64,000 bases of DNA from Frondihabitans sucicola (GTDB lineage: Bacteria; Actinomycetota; Actinomycetes; Actinomycetales; Microbacteriaceae), in assembly GCF_030296615.1 (NCBI RefSeq), contig NZ_AP027732.1, positions 3,911,042 through 3,975,041 of the forward strand. Direction: 5' to 3'. Numbering within the stretch: the stretch's first letter is position 1; every line of letters starts with the position of its first letter. The notes under the pieces were generated by a model, which saw only the letters and a program-made list of their open reading frames with translations, did not search any database and was not told the origin of the DNA. Shown here one piece after another: positions 1 through 8,116 of the stretch. Position numbers and translations under genes: made by a program.

Positions 1-174
1 CTGGCCCAGGCCAAGAACACGTCCTGGAAGAACGGCGAGACGACGGGCGTCCTACCGATCGCGTCGATGGCCACGGCTCTGAAGGGCTCGGTCGGCATCG
101 CCTCGTCGCTTCCGTCGGACGTCGCCGCGGCCCTCGGCCTGAAGGCCGGCACGAAGGTGATCGGCGACTTCTGA
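1..174 (+). CDS. C-terminal end of an unidentified protein (cut by window edge)
   Basis: The frame is open from the first base and stops at TGA 172-174, giving the last 57 residues of a protein whose start lies outside the window. The visible part is rich in Ala, Gly, Ser and Thr and ends AGTKVIGDF. I recognise no family motif. A strong hairpin 17 bases past the stop supports this being the true gene end. Confidence 0.55.
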   Translation: MAQAKNTSWKNGETTGVLPIASMATALKGSVGIASSLPSDVAAALGLKAGTKVIGDF

Positions 175-191
175 CCGCTCGCGAGAGCGAG

Positions 192-230
192 CGAAGGCGC
201 CTCCCGAATCGACTTCGGGAGGCGCCTTCG
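192..230. terminator. Strong hairpin terminator between convergent genes
   Basis: A perfect 17-bp inverted repeat (192-208 and 214-230) encloses a 5-base loop, TCGAC. It lies between the stop of the truncated gene and the stop of the MarR gene on the other strand, so it can serve both. Confidence 0.85.
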
Positions 231-250
231 TGTCGTTCGGCAGGCCGGCC

Positions 251-790
251 TCAGCGAGCCCCGCGAATGCTCGGTGCCTCTTCGATGGCGTCGGCGGTCT
301 CGGTGATCGCTTCCGCGGTGCGCTCGAGGAGGGCCGTGATGTCACCGGCCTCGAGCTCGGGGGCGGCCTGCAGGGCTCGGGCGATCGCGTCGTAGTACTG
401 CGCATACATCGTGTCGCGGGCCCGATTGCCGGTCACGGTGAGCGAGAGCAGCAGGCTGCGACGGTCGTTCGGGTTCGGCGTGCGCTCCACCAGACCGGCG
501 CCGACGAGACGATCGGTCATCGCGGTGACGGCGCCGGTCGTGATGTCGAGGTAGGCGGCCAGCGCCTTGGGCGTCGGCTCGTCGCCCTCGCCGATCCGCA
601 TGAGCGCGTTGAACTCGAGCGGGCTCAGTCCGACGCTGCTCGCGAAGACGCTCCGCAGCCGACGGTGCGCGGCGTCGGCGTCGGACATGGCGTGCGCCAC
701 CTCGCGGACGACGGGCGTGTCACCGGTGAGCTGGACGCCGTCGGAGGCACCGGGGTCACTCACCGCGAGGCTCGTGGGGTCTGAGGACAC
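251..790 (-). CDS. MarR-family transcriptional regulator
   Basis: A 179-residue winged-helix repressor. After a short N-terminal tail the MarR fold is clear: LSPLEFNALMRIGEG, the recognition-helix region TTGAVTAMTDRLVGAGLV and the wing with NPNDRRSLLLSLT, followed by a C-terminal dimer helix. I chose the GTG at 790 because AAGGAGA sits seven bases upstream. The frame stays open further upstream but has no ribosome site or family resemblance there. The gene faces away from the surface-protein cluster at 1054, and two palindromes lie between them, so autoregulation or control of that cluster is possible. The ligand is unknown. Confidence 0.85.
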   Translation of the reverse strand: MSSDPTSLAVSDPGASDGVQLTGDTPVVREVAHAMSDADAAHRRLRSVFASSVGLSPLEFNALMRIGEGDEPTPKALAAYLDITTGAVTAMTDRLVGAGLVERTPNPNDRRSLLLSLTVTGNRARDTMYAQYYDAIARALQAAPELEAGDITALLERTAEAITETADAIEEAPSIRGAR

Positions 791-907
791 GGAGGGGTCT
801 CCTTCTGGGAGATGTTCGGAAAGGGCGGAATCGAGATGCGCGTCGGATCGACGCGCACACGTGTGTTCGTAGGTCCATGTTCGCAGCACCGAGGCCCTTC
901 GGTTTTG

Positions 908-921
908 CCCCACTAGTGGGG
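908..921. promoter_or_regulatory. Perfect 14-bp palindrome, candidate operator
   Basis: CCCCACTAGTGGGG lies in the divergent region between the MarR gene and the TasA-like gene. It has the size and symmetry of a MarR-type operator. The assignment rests only on position. Confidence 0.4.
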
Positions 922-966
922 GTTTCGGTCGATGGCAAAGAATCCCCATCATTGAGTAGCTTCACA

Positions 967-985
967 AGTGAGTAATCCACTCACT
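967..985. promoter_or_regulatory. 19-bp inverted repeat, candidate operator
   Basis: AGTGAGT and ACTCACT are separated by AATCC, 69 bases before the start of the TasA-like gene. A further CTCACTCA half-site follows about 25 bases later. This is a second candidate site for the adjacent MarR protein. Confidence 0.45.
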
Positions 986-1053
986 CCTAAAGACTACTGA
1001 TCAAGCGGCTCACTCAGGCCGATAACCGCATCTACCGAACAAGGGGTTCACGA

Positions 1054-1710
1054 ATGTCCAGCAGCAACCACGCCGCGAAAGCCAAGCGTCTCCGTTTCGC
1101 TCCTCTCGCGATCGCCACCGGCGTCCTCGGGGCGGTCCTGCTCTCCGTCTCGATGTCCGGCACGCTGTCGGGCTTCGTCGCCAGCATCCAGAACACGACC
1201 AACACGGCCGCGTCGGGCGCCTTGACCATGCAGGAGCAGAACTCCGGCGCCACCGTCACCTGCTCCTCCACCGACGGCGGCACGGTCTCCACGAACACGG
1301 CGACCTGCGGCGGCATCAACAAGTTCGGCGGCTCGACCACGATGGTCCCCGGCCAGACCGTCACCACCCCGATCACCATCAAGAACACCGGCTCGGTCAC
1401 CGCCAACACCTTCACGCTCACTCCCGGCACCACCTGCACCCAGACGGCCAACGGCGCCCTCAACGGCACCGCCACCGACCTCTGCGCGAAGATGACCGTC
1501 GTCATCACCAACACGACGGCCAGCCCGAACACGACGATCTACTCCGGCACGCTCGCCGGACTCGCCTCGGGCGGCGCCATCAGCCTCCCCACCGTCGCTG
1601 CCGGCGCCACCACGGGCTTCAGCTTCGCCGTCACCCTCGCCTCCACCGCCGGCAACACCTACCAGGGCCTCGCCGCGTCGCTGCCCCTCACCTGGACCTA
1701 CACCAGCTGA
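1054..1710 (+). CDS. SipW-dependent TasA/camelysin-like secreted protein
   Basis: A 218-residue exported protein. A basic N-terminus (AKAKRLRF) and a hydrophobic segment at about residues 15-38 are followed by SGTLSGFVASIQNTTNTAASG, the kind of site used by SipW-type peptidases on TasA, camelysin and related fibre proteins. The mature part is Thr/Gly/Ala-rich and beta-like, with four cysteines that could form two disulfides. A SipW-type signal peptidase and a second likely substrate follow in the same direction, so the three probably make a cell-surface or extracellular structure. There are no Lys/Asp catalytic motifs. The exact family name is inferred from the N-terminal pattern and context. 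Confidence 0.7.
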   Translation: MSSSNHAAKAKRLRFAPLAIATGVLGAVLLSVSMSGTLSGFVASIQNTTNTAASGALTMQEQNSGATVTCSSTDGGTVSTNTATCGGINKFGGSTTMVPGQTVTTPITIKNTGSVTANTFTLTPGTTCTQTANGALNGTATDLCAKMTVVITNTTASPNTTIYSGTLAGLASGGAISLPTVAAGATTGFSFAVTLASTAGNTYQGLAASLPLTWTYTS

Positions 1711-1744
1711 TACCGGCAGGATCCCGCCGCACCGGCACCCAGCA

Positions 1745-1820
1745 CCACCCGCACCGCCGCTCCACCCGCACCGCCGCACCACCCGCACCGCCGCACCACC
1801 CGCACCGCCGCTCCACCCGC
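1745..1820. repeat. Four tandem copies of a 17-bp C-rich unit
   Basis: Four copies of CCACCCGCACCGCCGC plus A or T run head-to-tail at 1745-1812 with only the last base varying, then a partial fifth copy decays into CCCACCCGCCCC. The array fills the gap between the TasA-like gene and sipW. It has no spacers, so it is not a CRISPR. Confidence 0.9.
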
Positions 1821-1838
1821 CCCACCCGCCCCTCGGTC

Positions 1839-1862
1839 GGGACCGCAACAACCCGCGGTCCC
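1839..1862 (+). terminator. Short GC hairpin between tasA-like gene and sipW
   Basis: GGGACCGC and GCGGTCCC form an 8-bp stem with an 8-base loop, 55 bases before sipW. There is no T-tract, so it may be an attenuator or RNA-processing hairpin that lowers sipW expression relative to its abundant substrate. Confidence 0.35.
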
Positions 1863-1916
1863 GCCCGATCACCCGATGGCCCACCCAGGGCCCCAGGCCC
1901 CGACCGGAGTCACAGC

Positions 1917-2840
1917 ATGACGGACACCACGCAGCAGGCCGCGACGCCGGTCGCGGCGGCCCAGCCCGTCATCGACATCCCGGTCGGGGCTCCCCTGCGT
2001 CCACGCCGCCCCGGGCGTCACGTCGGACAGTCGATCGCGATCTGGTCGGGCGCCGCCGTCGCCACGGCGCTCGTCGTCCTCGCGCTCCTCTTCCAGTCGC
2101 AGGGCGGACGCTGGTTCATCGTCGAGACCCCCTCCATGGGAACCGTCGCCCCGGTCGGCACCCTCGTGCTGACCACGCCGGTCACGACGAACGACCTCCG
2201 CGTCGGCGACGTCATCACCTTCCACCCGCCGACGGAGCCCAAGGCCGTCTACACCCACCGCATCGTCGGCATCACGCCGCGCGGCATCGCCACCCGCGGC
2301 GACATCAACGGAGCGACCGACCCCTGGGCGCTCGGCCAGAAAGACCTCATCGGTCAGGCGACCACGATCCTGCCCGCCGTCGGCTGGCTGATCCGTGCCC
2401 TCCCGATCCTGCTCGTCGGCACCGTCTTCGTGCTCCTCGCCACCCGGCTGTTCGGCAATGCCGCGCGACGCATGTCGTACCGCATCCTCGGCTTCTCGAT
2501 GCTCCTGTCGCTCACCGTGTACGTACTCCGCCCGTTCGTGAGCCTCGTCGTGCTCACGACCACCGGTACCGCGCACGGCGCCGAGGCGCAGATCGTCTCG
2601 ACCGGTCTGCTGCCGATCAGCGTGACGGCCAAGGGCGGTACGACGGTCGACCTCGTCGCCGGGCAGGTCGGAACCGTGTCCGTCCCGTCGACGGTCGACA
2701 TGGGGCACTACAGCCTGTCGTCCGCGCTGCACCTGACTCTTCCCGAGTGGATCCTTTTCGGGGCGATCTGCGCGATCCCTCTCCTCTGGACCTTCATCGT
2801 CGGTCTTCCGTCGACCCCCGACGAGGACGACGTCGCGTGA
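1917..2840 (+). CDS. sipW: SipW-type (ER-type) signal peptidase I
   Basis: A 307-residue membrane-bound signal peptidase. A transmembrane helix lies at about residues 40-60. The serine motif ETPSMGT (Ser about 73), the YTHRIVGI motif (His about 114) and RGDINGATDPW (aspartates about 129 and 134) follow. This is the Ser/His/Asp arrangement of SipW and archaeal/ER-type enzymes rather than the Ser/Lys dyad of LepB. Further hydrophobic segments lie near 160-185, 195-220 and 275-300. It is downstream of a TasA-like substrate, and its stop overlaps the GTG of a third exported protein, so translation of the last two is probably coupled. Start: ATG after a weak ribosome site; an inframe alternative is not obvious. 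Confidence 0.85.
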   Translation: MTDTTQQAATPVAAAQPVIDIPVGAPLRPRRPGRHVGQSIAIWSGAAVATALVVLALLFQSQGGRWFIVETPSMGTVAPVGTLVLTTPVTTNDLRVGDVITFHPPTEPKAVYTHRIVGITPRGIATRGDINGATDPWALGQKDLIGQATTILPAVGWLIRALPILLVGTVFVLLATRLFGNAARRMSYRILGFSMLLSLTVYVLRPFVSLVVLTTTGTAHGAEAQIVSTGLLPISVTAKGGTTVDLVAGQVGTVSVPSTVDMGHYSLSSALHLTLPEWILFGAICAIPLLWTFIVGLPSTPDEDDVA

Positions 2841-3676
2841 TCATCCGCACCGCAGCCGTCGTCGCCCTCGTCGCCGCCGGAACCCTGGCTCTCGTCGCGG
2901 CTCTCGCACCCGGATCGTCCGCGGCCTTCGTCGCCAAGGTCGCGAACACGGGCGACACCGCCGCCACGGCGCCGTACTTCACCTGCGCCGGCGCTCTCGC
3001 CGGAGACAGGAGCAGCTCGCTCTTCACGCTTCCCCTGAACGAGGCGTCCGGGTCGACGACCGCCGCCGACACCGACACCGGAACGATGCCCGGAACATAC
3101 CGCGGCACCATGACCACCTCGGCCACGACGCCCCTCGCCTGCCCGAGGGACACCGGCGGCGCGTACGTGCTCAACGGCACCTCCAGCTACGTCTCGAGCG
3201 CCACGCAGCAGACCAACCCGCAGACCTTCAGCGAAGAGGTGTGGTTCAAGACCTCCACGGCCTCCGGACGCCTCATCGGTTTCGGCAACGCCCTGACCGG
3301 CGCCTCCTCGACCTACGATCGCCACATCTACCTCAACACGGCCGGGCAGCTGGTCTTCGGCACGTACAACGGAACGTACAAGACGATCTCCAGCACAGCC
3401 TCGTACACCGACAACGCCTGGCACCAGGTCGTCGCCACCTTCTCGTCCTCGACCGGGATGACCCTGTACGTCGACGGCGCGCAGGTCGCCGTGAACGCGA
3501 GCTACAACCTGGCGCAGACCAACACCGGCTACTGGCGGATCGGCTACGACAGCATCACCGCCTGGACCGGCTCCGGATCGAACCCCTACTTCACCGGGAG
3601 CATGCGCTTCGCGTCGGTCTATTCGACCGTGCTCACCGCGGCGCAGGTGCAGCAGCACTACAACGCAGGCCGCTGA
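2837..3676 (+). CDS. Exported LamG/concanavalin-like surface protein, probable SipW client
   Basis: The GTG at 2837 overlaps the sipW stop by four bases and gives a 279-residue product. It begins VIIRTAAVVALVAAGTLALV, a single hydrophobic export segment, followed by SSAAFVAKVANTGDTA, which resembles the SipW-client region of the TasA-like protein. From about residue 55 on it has a LamG/pentraxin-like jelly roll: LNGTSSYVSS, SEEVWFKTST, NAWHQVVATF and MTLYVDGAQV are the usual strand motifs. Such domains bind sugars or proteins. An upstream in-frame ATG at 2747 would lie deep inside sipW and would add no signal peptide, so I rejected it. Confidence 0.8.
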   Translation: MIIRTAAVVALVAAGTLALVAALAPGSSAAFVAKVANTGDTAATAPYFTCAGALAGDRSSSLFTLPLNEASGSTTAADTDTGTMPGTYRGTMTTSATTPLACPRDTGGAYVLNGTSSYVSSATQQTNPQTFSEEVWFKTSTASGRLIGFGNALTGASSTYDRHIYLNTAGQLVFGTYNGTYKTISSTASYTDNAWHQVVATFSSSTGMTLYVDGAQVAVNASYNLAQTNTGYWRIGYDSITAWTGSGSNPYFTGSMRFASVYSTVLTAAQVQQHYNAGR

Positions 3677-3696
3677 TCGGCGATCCAGGCACTCCA

Positions 3697-3726
3697 CGTC
3701 GATCCAGCCACGCACGTGGATCGACG
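3697..3726. terminator. Hairpin between convergent genes
   Basis: CGTCGATCCA (3697-3706) pairs perfectly with TGGATCGACG (3717-3726) around a 10-base loop. It lies between the LamG gene and the aldose epimerase gene on the opposite strand. Confidence 0.6.
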
Positions 3727-3749
3727 CGGAACGCGTGGATCGAGGCGGG

Positions 3750-4547
3750 TCAGAGGGCCGAGATCGTCCATGCAGCCGTGTGCGCCTGGCCGGGCTCGAG
3801 TCGGACGAGGTCGGTGCCGCTCGAGAACGCGTCCGGCGGGCAGGTCATCGGCTCGACGGCGAGGCCGAGTCGGTCGAGCTCCGGTTCGGGGCGGTCGGCG
3901 GTGTGCACCTGCACCCACGGCAGCTCGGTGCCCCACGACATCGCGACTCCGGTGCCGCCAGGGGCCGTGACGGTCACCGTCGACGTGCCGCCGTCGCGCT
4001 CGAGACCGGTGAAGGCGTGGTCGAGGAAGAGGTCGCCGATCGGTTTAGCCGAACGGAAGTCGAAGTCTCGGTGAGTGGCGACGGGGTGTGTGGCGACCGG
4101 GATCAGCCGCTCCTCGGTGACCTCGAGGTAGTCGGCCGCGGGGAGGGTGAGGGTCCAGTCGTCGACGCGACCGGGACCCGCACTGAGATAGGGGTGAGGT
4201 GCCGTGCCGTAGGGAGCCGCCTTCGATCCTGCGTTCGTCGCGTCGACGGTGGTCGTGAGGCCGCCGTCGTCCAGGGCATAGGTGACGGCCACGTCCAGGG
4301 CGAACGGGTAGCCGTCGCTGGGGACGACCTCCGCCTCGAGCCGGACCGACGCCGAGGTGGACGATGCGACGTGCCACCTGGCCCAGACGAGCAGGCCGTG
4401 CAGAGCGTGCCCGCGATCGGGTTCCGTCAGCGGCAGCTGGTGCTCCGCGCCGTCGAACTCGTACCGGCCGTCGACGACGCGGTTGGGCCACGGGGCCAGG
4501 ATCGCTCCGCGGTAGACCGGCCGGATCGCGTCTTCGTCGAACGGCAC
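3750..4547 (-). CDS. Aldose 1-epimerase family protein, N-terminus apparently frameshifted
   Basis: An aldose 1-epimerase/mutarotase-like beta-sandwich protein that interconverts sugar anomers. Seen motifs include RGAILAPWPNRV, HGLLVWARW, the catalytic-type His in APHPYLS and the late glutamate region GLAVEPMTCPPDAF. From the GTG at 4547 it has 265 residues and lacks the first strand. In the same frame upstream there are clear family residues (LSGEQTTLVHGSYRAEIAAV) but no start codon before an inframe stop. An ATG at 4664-4666 would supply the start (MTTTP) if the run of five G at 4652-4656 had one more base. A one-base deletion, real or sequencing, is therefore likely, and the natural gene is probably 3750-4666. 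It follows the LacI gene in an arabinose unit. Confidence 0.75.
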   Translation of the reverse strand: MPFDEDAIRPVYRGAILAPWPNRVVDGRYEFDGAEHQLPLTEPDRGHALHGLLVWARWHVASSTSASVRLEAEVVPSDGYPFALDVAVTYALDDGGLTTTVDATNAGSKAAPYGTAPHPYLSAGPGRVDDWTLTLPAADYLEVTEERLIPVATHPVATHRDFDFRSAKPIGDLFLDHAFTGLERDGGTSTVTVTAPGGTGVAMSWGTELPWVQVHTADRPEPELDRLGLAVEPMTCPPDAFSSGTDLVRLEPGQAHTAAWTISAL

Positions 4548-4680
4548 GACCAGATTGCGCCCGTCGAAGGTGAGGCTGCGGAGGCTGGCCCCGACGGCTG
4601 CGATCTCGGCGCGGTAGGAACCGTGGACGAGCGTCGTCTGCTCGCCGGAGAGGGGGTGGTCGTCATCGGATTCGTCTTTC

Positions 4681-5712
4681 TCAGGGGGTCGAATTCAGGG
4701 TACCGGGCGCGACGGTCGAGTCGCGCACGATGAGTTCGAAGTCAGCCGTGACCGACGCGAACCCGTTCTCGGTCTCGGGCTCTCTGATCCTGCTCACCAG
4801 CAGTTCGACCGCGCGCCGAGCGATCTGAGCCCGCCCCGGCGACATCGTCGTGAGTGTCGGGTGCGCGAACCGGGCATCGCGGGTGTCGTCGACGCCGATC
4901 ACGGCGACGTCGCCCGGGACCGCGAGACCTCGTTCGAGGAGCACCCACTGCGCTCCGAGAGCGAGAGCGTCGTTGAACCCGAAAACCGCGTCGAAACGTC
5001 GTCCGTCGTCGAGAGCCCGCGCGGTCGCGGCGGCGCCCGCGTCGCGCGTCCAGCCGTCGGTCGAGACGACCAGGTCGCCGTCGACGGGGAGCCCTGCCTC
5101 GGCCAGCGCCGCCTCGCTCCCCCGACGACGGAGGATCGCCGTGTGGGTGCCGGGAGAACCGGCGCCGAGCAGCAGGATCCTGCGCCTCCCGATCTCGACG
5201 AGGTGGCTGACGGCGCGGTGGGCGACCTCCTCGTCGGCGATCAGGACGTGGTCGGCCAGGCCCTCGAACTGCCGCTCGCCGAGGATGACGAGCGGCAACC
5301 CGCCGCCGAGCTGCGGGGCATCGGACGGCCCGAGCGCCAGCGGATCGAAGATGGCGCCGTCGATCAGCTGCCGATGCAGGCCCGAGAGCGCCTCCAGCTC
5401 ACGATCGCGATCGCCGGAGGTCGTCTCGACGAGCACCGTCAGGCCGAACGTCGCGGCGACGTCGATGACCTCCTGCGCGAGCTCGGCGAAGTAGGCCTGG
5501 TCGAGCTCCGGCACGATCAGCGAGATCATCCCCGTGCTCCCGCGACGGAGGCTGCGCGCGGTGACGTTGAGCCGATACCCGAGCTCGTCGACCGCCCGTT
5601 CGATGCGCGCCCTGGTCTCGGCGCGCATGTACGGGTAGCCGTTGAAGTAGTTCGAGACCGTCTTGACGGAGACGCGGGCCAGCGCCGCAACGTCGTGCAT
5701 GGTCGCGGGCAC
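4681..5712 (-). CDS. LacI-family transcriptional regulator of arabinoside use
   Basis: A 343-residue LacI/GalR repressor. The N-terminal helix-turn-helix MHDVAALARVSVKTVSNYFN and hinge helix (RSLRRGSTG) precede a periplasmic-binding-protein-like sugar domain (MISLIVPELDQAYFAELAQEV, VIGVDDTRDARFAHPTLTT). The GTG at 5712 is used here; the ATG at 5700 is equally possible, because neither has a strong ribosome site. It starts nine bases after the stop of the arabinofuranosidase gene, in the same operon. The twin operators upstream of that gene fit LacI sites, so it probably represses its own operon until an arabinoside or arabinose appears. Confidence 0.88.
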   Translation of the reverse strand: MPATMHDVAALARVSVKTVSNYFNGYPYMRAETRARIERAVDELGYRLNVTARSLRRGSTGMISLIVPELDQAYFAELAQEVIDVAATFGLTVLVETTSGDRDRELEALSGLHRQLIDGAIFDPLALGPSDAPQLGGGLPLVILGERQFEGLADHVLIADEEVAHRAVSHLVEIGRRRILLLGAGSPGTHTAILRRRGSEAALAEAGLPVDGDLVVSTDGWTRDAGAAATARALDDGRRFDAVFGFNDALALGAQWVLLERGLAVPGDVAVIGVDDTRDARFAHPTLTTMSPGRAQIARRAVELLVSRIREPETENGFASVTADFELIVRDSTVAPGTLNSTP

Positions 5713-5721
5713 GGCGGGGGC

Positions 5722-7242
5722 CTACTGCTCGGCCAGGCGCACCACGTTCCAGGAGAGGGGCGGCAGGATCACCGTCAGGACGCTGCCCTCCCAGCTCGTG
5801 TCGCCGTTCGCCTCGGGCGCCACGGAGTCGGCCGTGTCGACCGTCACCGTGAGATACGGGTCGGGATTGTGCAGGGTGGTCGCCTCCACGAGGTTCAACG
5901 CCTTCTCGCCCGCCCCGAAGGACCTCGTGTCGAAGTCGATCGCGATCGACTCGGTCAGCGAACGGTTGACCGCGAACACGGCCACGTCGCCGGTGGCTGC
6001 GTCGTGCGTGGCGACGGCGTCGATCGCCGGAACCTCGCCGTACTTCGCCGTCTCGTAGGTCGGCGCCTGGATCTCGCCGCGGAGAACGTCGCCCTGCGCG
6101 AACTTCGAGGCCTGCGCGAACGGGTGGTAGGTCGTCTGCTTCCAGCTGCGCCCGCCGGTCTCCGTCATGATCGGGGCGATGACGTTGACGAGCTGGGCCA
6201 GGCTGGCGGACACGACGCGGTCGCTGTGCTTCAGAAGCGAGATGAGCAGGCTGCCGACGACCACCGCGTCGGCGACGCTGTACTGGTCTTCGAGCAGGAC
6301 CGGGGCGACCGGCCATTCCGTCTCGGGGTTCTTCGACGCCTCGCCGTCGAGGTACCAGACGTTCCACTCGTCGAACGAGATATTGATGCGCTTGGTCGCC
6401 TTCTTGGCGGCCCGAACGTGGTCGACGCTCGCGATGACGTCCTCGATGAAGTGGTCCATCTCGACACCCGACGCGAGGAAGCTGGCCAGGTCGCCGTCCT
6501 TCTCCCAGTAGTAGGCGTGCATCGAGATCAGGTCGACCTCGTCGTAGGCCTCCTCGAGCACCTCGCGCTCCCAGGTACCGAACGTCGGCATCGCCGAGCC
6601 GGAGCTTCCGCAGGCGACGAGGGTGAGATCAGGATCGATGAGCCTCATCGCCCGGGCGGTCTCGGCTGCGAGACGGCCGTACTCCTTCGCCGTCTTGTGG
6701 CCGATCTGCCACGGGCCGTCCATCTCGTTTCCGAGGCACCACATCTTGATGCCGTAGGGCTCTTCCGCGCCGTTCTCCTTGCGGAGGTCGGAGTGGAACG
6801 ACCCGCCCTCGCCGTTGGCGTAGTCGAGGAGGTCGATGGCCTCCTGCACGCCGCGAGTCCCGAGGTTCACCGCCATCATCGGCTCGACCTCGGCCTTCCT
6901 GGCCCACTTCATGAACTCGTCGAGCCCCACGGTGTTCGGCTCGGTGGAGTGCCAGGCGAGGTCTTTGCGTACGGGTCGCTCGTCGACCGGCCCGACGCCG
7001 TCCTCCCAGCGGTACCCCGACACGAAGTTGCCGCCCGGGTAGCGCACGGTCGAGATGCCGAGGTCGCGGACGTACTGCAGCACGTCGCCGCGGAAGCCGT
7101 CTTCGTCGGCGGTCGGGTGCCCCGGGTCGTGGATGCCGCCGTAAACGCAGCGACCAAGGTGCTCGACGAAGGTACCGAACGTCTTGCGGGAGACCGGCGC
7201 CACGACGAAGGCGGGGTCGAGGCTGAGGCGGGCGTGAGGCAT
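5722..7242 (-). CDS. abfA: GH51 alpha-L-arabinofuranosidase
   Basis: A 506-residue intracellular glycosidase (no signal peptide) that releases arabinose from arabino-oligosaccharides. GH51 features are clear: FGTFVEHLGRCVYGGIH near the start, RYPGGNFVSGYRW, the acid/base glutamate in CLGNEMDG (about residue 170) and the nucleophile in SFDEWNVWY (about 291), with a C-terminal beta domain ending LPPLSWNVVRL. The length is typical of the family. The start at 7242 is supported by AAGGAGA seven bases upstream. It is the first gene of an operon with the LacI regulator and the epimerase, under the twin operators at 7259-7293. Confidence 0.93.
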   Translation of the reverse strand: MPHARLSLDPAFVVAPVSRKTFGTFVEHLGRCVYGGIHDPGHPTADEDGFRGDVLQYVRDLGISTVRYPGGNFVSGYRWEDGVGPVDERPVRKDLAWHSTEPNTVGLDEFMKWARKAEVEPMMAVNLGTRGVQEAIDLLDYANGEGGSFHSDLRKENGAEEPYGIKMWCLGNEMDGPWQIGHKTAKEYGRLAAETARAMRLIDPDLTLVACGSSGSAMPTFGTWEREVLEEAYDEVDLISMHAYYWEKDGDLASFLASGVEMDHFIEDVIASVDHVRAAKKATKRINISFDEWNVWYLDGEASKNPETEWPVAPVLLEDQYSVADAVVVGSLLISLLKHSDRVVSASLAQLVNVIAPIMTETGGRSWKQTTYHPFAQASKFAQGDVLRGEIQAPTYETAKYGEVPAIDAVATHDAATGDVAVFAVNRSLTESIAIDFDTRSFGAGEKALNLVEATTLHNPDPYLTVTVDTADSVAPEANGDTSWEGSVLTVILPPLSWNVVRLAEQ

Positions 7243-7258
7243 GGGGATTCTCCTTGGT

Positions 7259-7293
7259 TACATCGTTGTAGTGAAAGTATGTACAACGATGTA
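7259..7293 (-). promoter_or_regulatory. Twin LacI-type operators and promoter of abfA
   Basis: TACATCGTTGTA (7259-7270) and its exact complement TACAACGATGTA (7282-7293) are each near-palindromic 12-mers. Their centres are 23 bp apart, about two helical turns, as for cooperative LacI binding. On the minus strand they overlap a possible -35 (TTGTAC) and -10 (ATGTAA) spaced 17 bp, just upstream of the abfA ribosome site. Confidence 0.75.
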
Positions 7294-7498
7294 CTACGGC
7301 GTCAAGCCCTGTGGTGGCGCGCGTCGCGCGGTCGCCGTGCCGACCCCCGCCGCGTCGGGGCCGGAGGATCGGGGCCCGGTCGCACGCCGTCGGGCGCGTC
7401 GGGGTGCGGTCGCTTCGCGAGGACTTCGGGCCGGATCCTGCCCCCGAACGAGGAGCCCCTCACCCAGACTCCTCTCGTGGCGCCGCCGCACACGACGA

Positions 7499-7525
7499 AG
7501 GCAGGCTCCCGAGGGAACCTGCCTG
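7499..7525 (-). terminator. Terminator downstream of carD
   Basis: A 12-base stem with one mismatch (AGGCAGG-C-TCCC against GGGA-A-CCTGCCT) and a GAG loop lies 29 bases beyond the carD stop. The rest of 7294-7553 holds nothing else I can recognise. Confidence 0.65.
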
Positions 7526-7553
7526 AGTCGTGGAGCAGAGAGGAACAGAGCCG

Positions 7554-8045
7554 CTAGACGGTGACGGCCGCCAGCACCTCGTCGAGGACGGCCGAAGCCT
7601 CTTCGTCGGTGGACTTCTGGGCGAGCGCGAGCTCGGAGATCAGGACCTGGCGGGCCTTGAGGAGCATCCGCTTCTCACCGGCCGACACGCCGCTGTCTTG
7701 GTCGCGACGCCAGAGGTCGCGGACGACCTCGCTGACGCTGTAGACGCTGCCGGAACCCATCTTCTCGGTGTTCGCCTTGAAGCGGCGCGACCAGTTGCCC
7801 GGCTCTTCGACGTGGTCGCTGCGCAGAACCTCGAACACCGCCTCGACGCCCTTGGCGTCGATCACGTCGCGGACACCGACCAGATCGACGTTGTCGACCG
7901 GCAACTCGATCATCAGATCGCTGGCGTGGACGTTGAGGGTGATGTATTTCTTCTCGACGCCTTTGATGGTGCGGGTTTTGACCGCGGTGATGGTTGCAGC
8001 GCCGTGGTGGGGGTACACGACGGTCTCCCCTACTTCGAAAATCAT
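7554..8045 (-). CDS. carD: CarD-family RNA polymerase-binding regulator
   Basis: A 163-residue CarD/CdnL protein. In actinobacteria it binds the RNA polymerase beta subunit and stabilises open complexes at rRNA and other promoters. The N-terminal Tudor-like polymerase-interaction domain is seen in [17 protein letters not shown] and the [17 protein letters not shown] segment. The C-terminal helical DNA-binding domain includes [27 protein letters not shown]. The length is the normal one. On its 5' side a minus-strand TAGAAT at 8117-8122 in a locally AT-rich stretch is a plausible -10 element, with no good -35, followed by a leader of about 70 bases. Confidence 0.95.
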   Translation of the reverse strand: MIFEVGETVVYPHHGAATITAVKTRTIKGVEKKYITLNVHASDLMIELPVDNVDLVGVRDVIDAKGVEAVFEVLRSDHVEEPGNWSRRFKANTEKMGSGSVYSVSEVVRDLWRRDQDSGVSAGEKRMLLKARQVLISELALAQKSTDEEASAVLDEVLAAVTV

Positions 8046-8116
8046 CTAGTAGTGCCTCATGTTCTTTTGATTTGAGTGCGTAGACCAATGCCGGGCATCA
8101 TCTCGGCAGTCTTATC

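Noticed and set aside
1745-1820. Possible CRISPR array
   Set aside because: The 17-bp units abut without spacers and no cas gene is present.
4861-7557. Very long open frame (about 898 codons) opposite the LacI and arabinofuranosidase genes
   Set aside because: Its translation is Arg/Asp/Gly/Val-rich with no family motif, and it lies antisense to two clear genes. High GC content leaves such frames open by chance.
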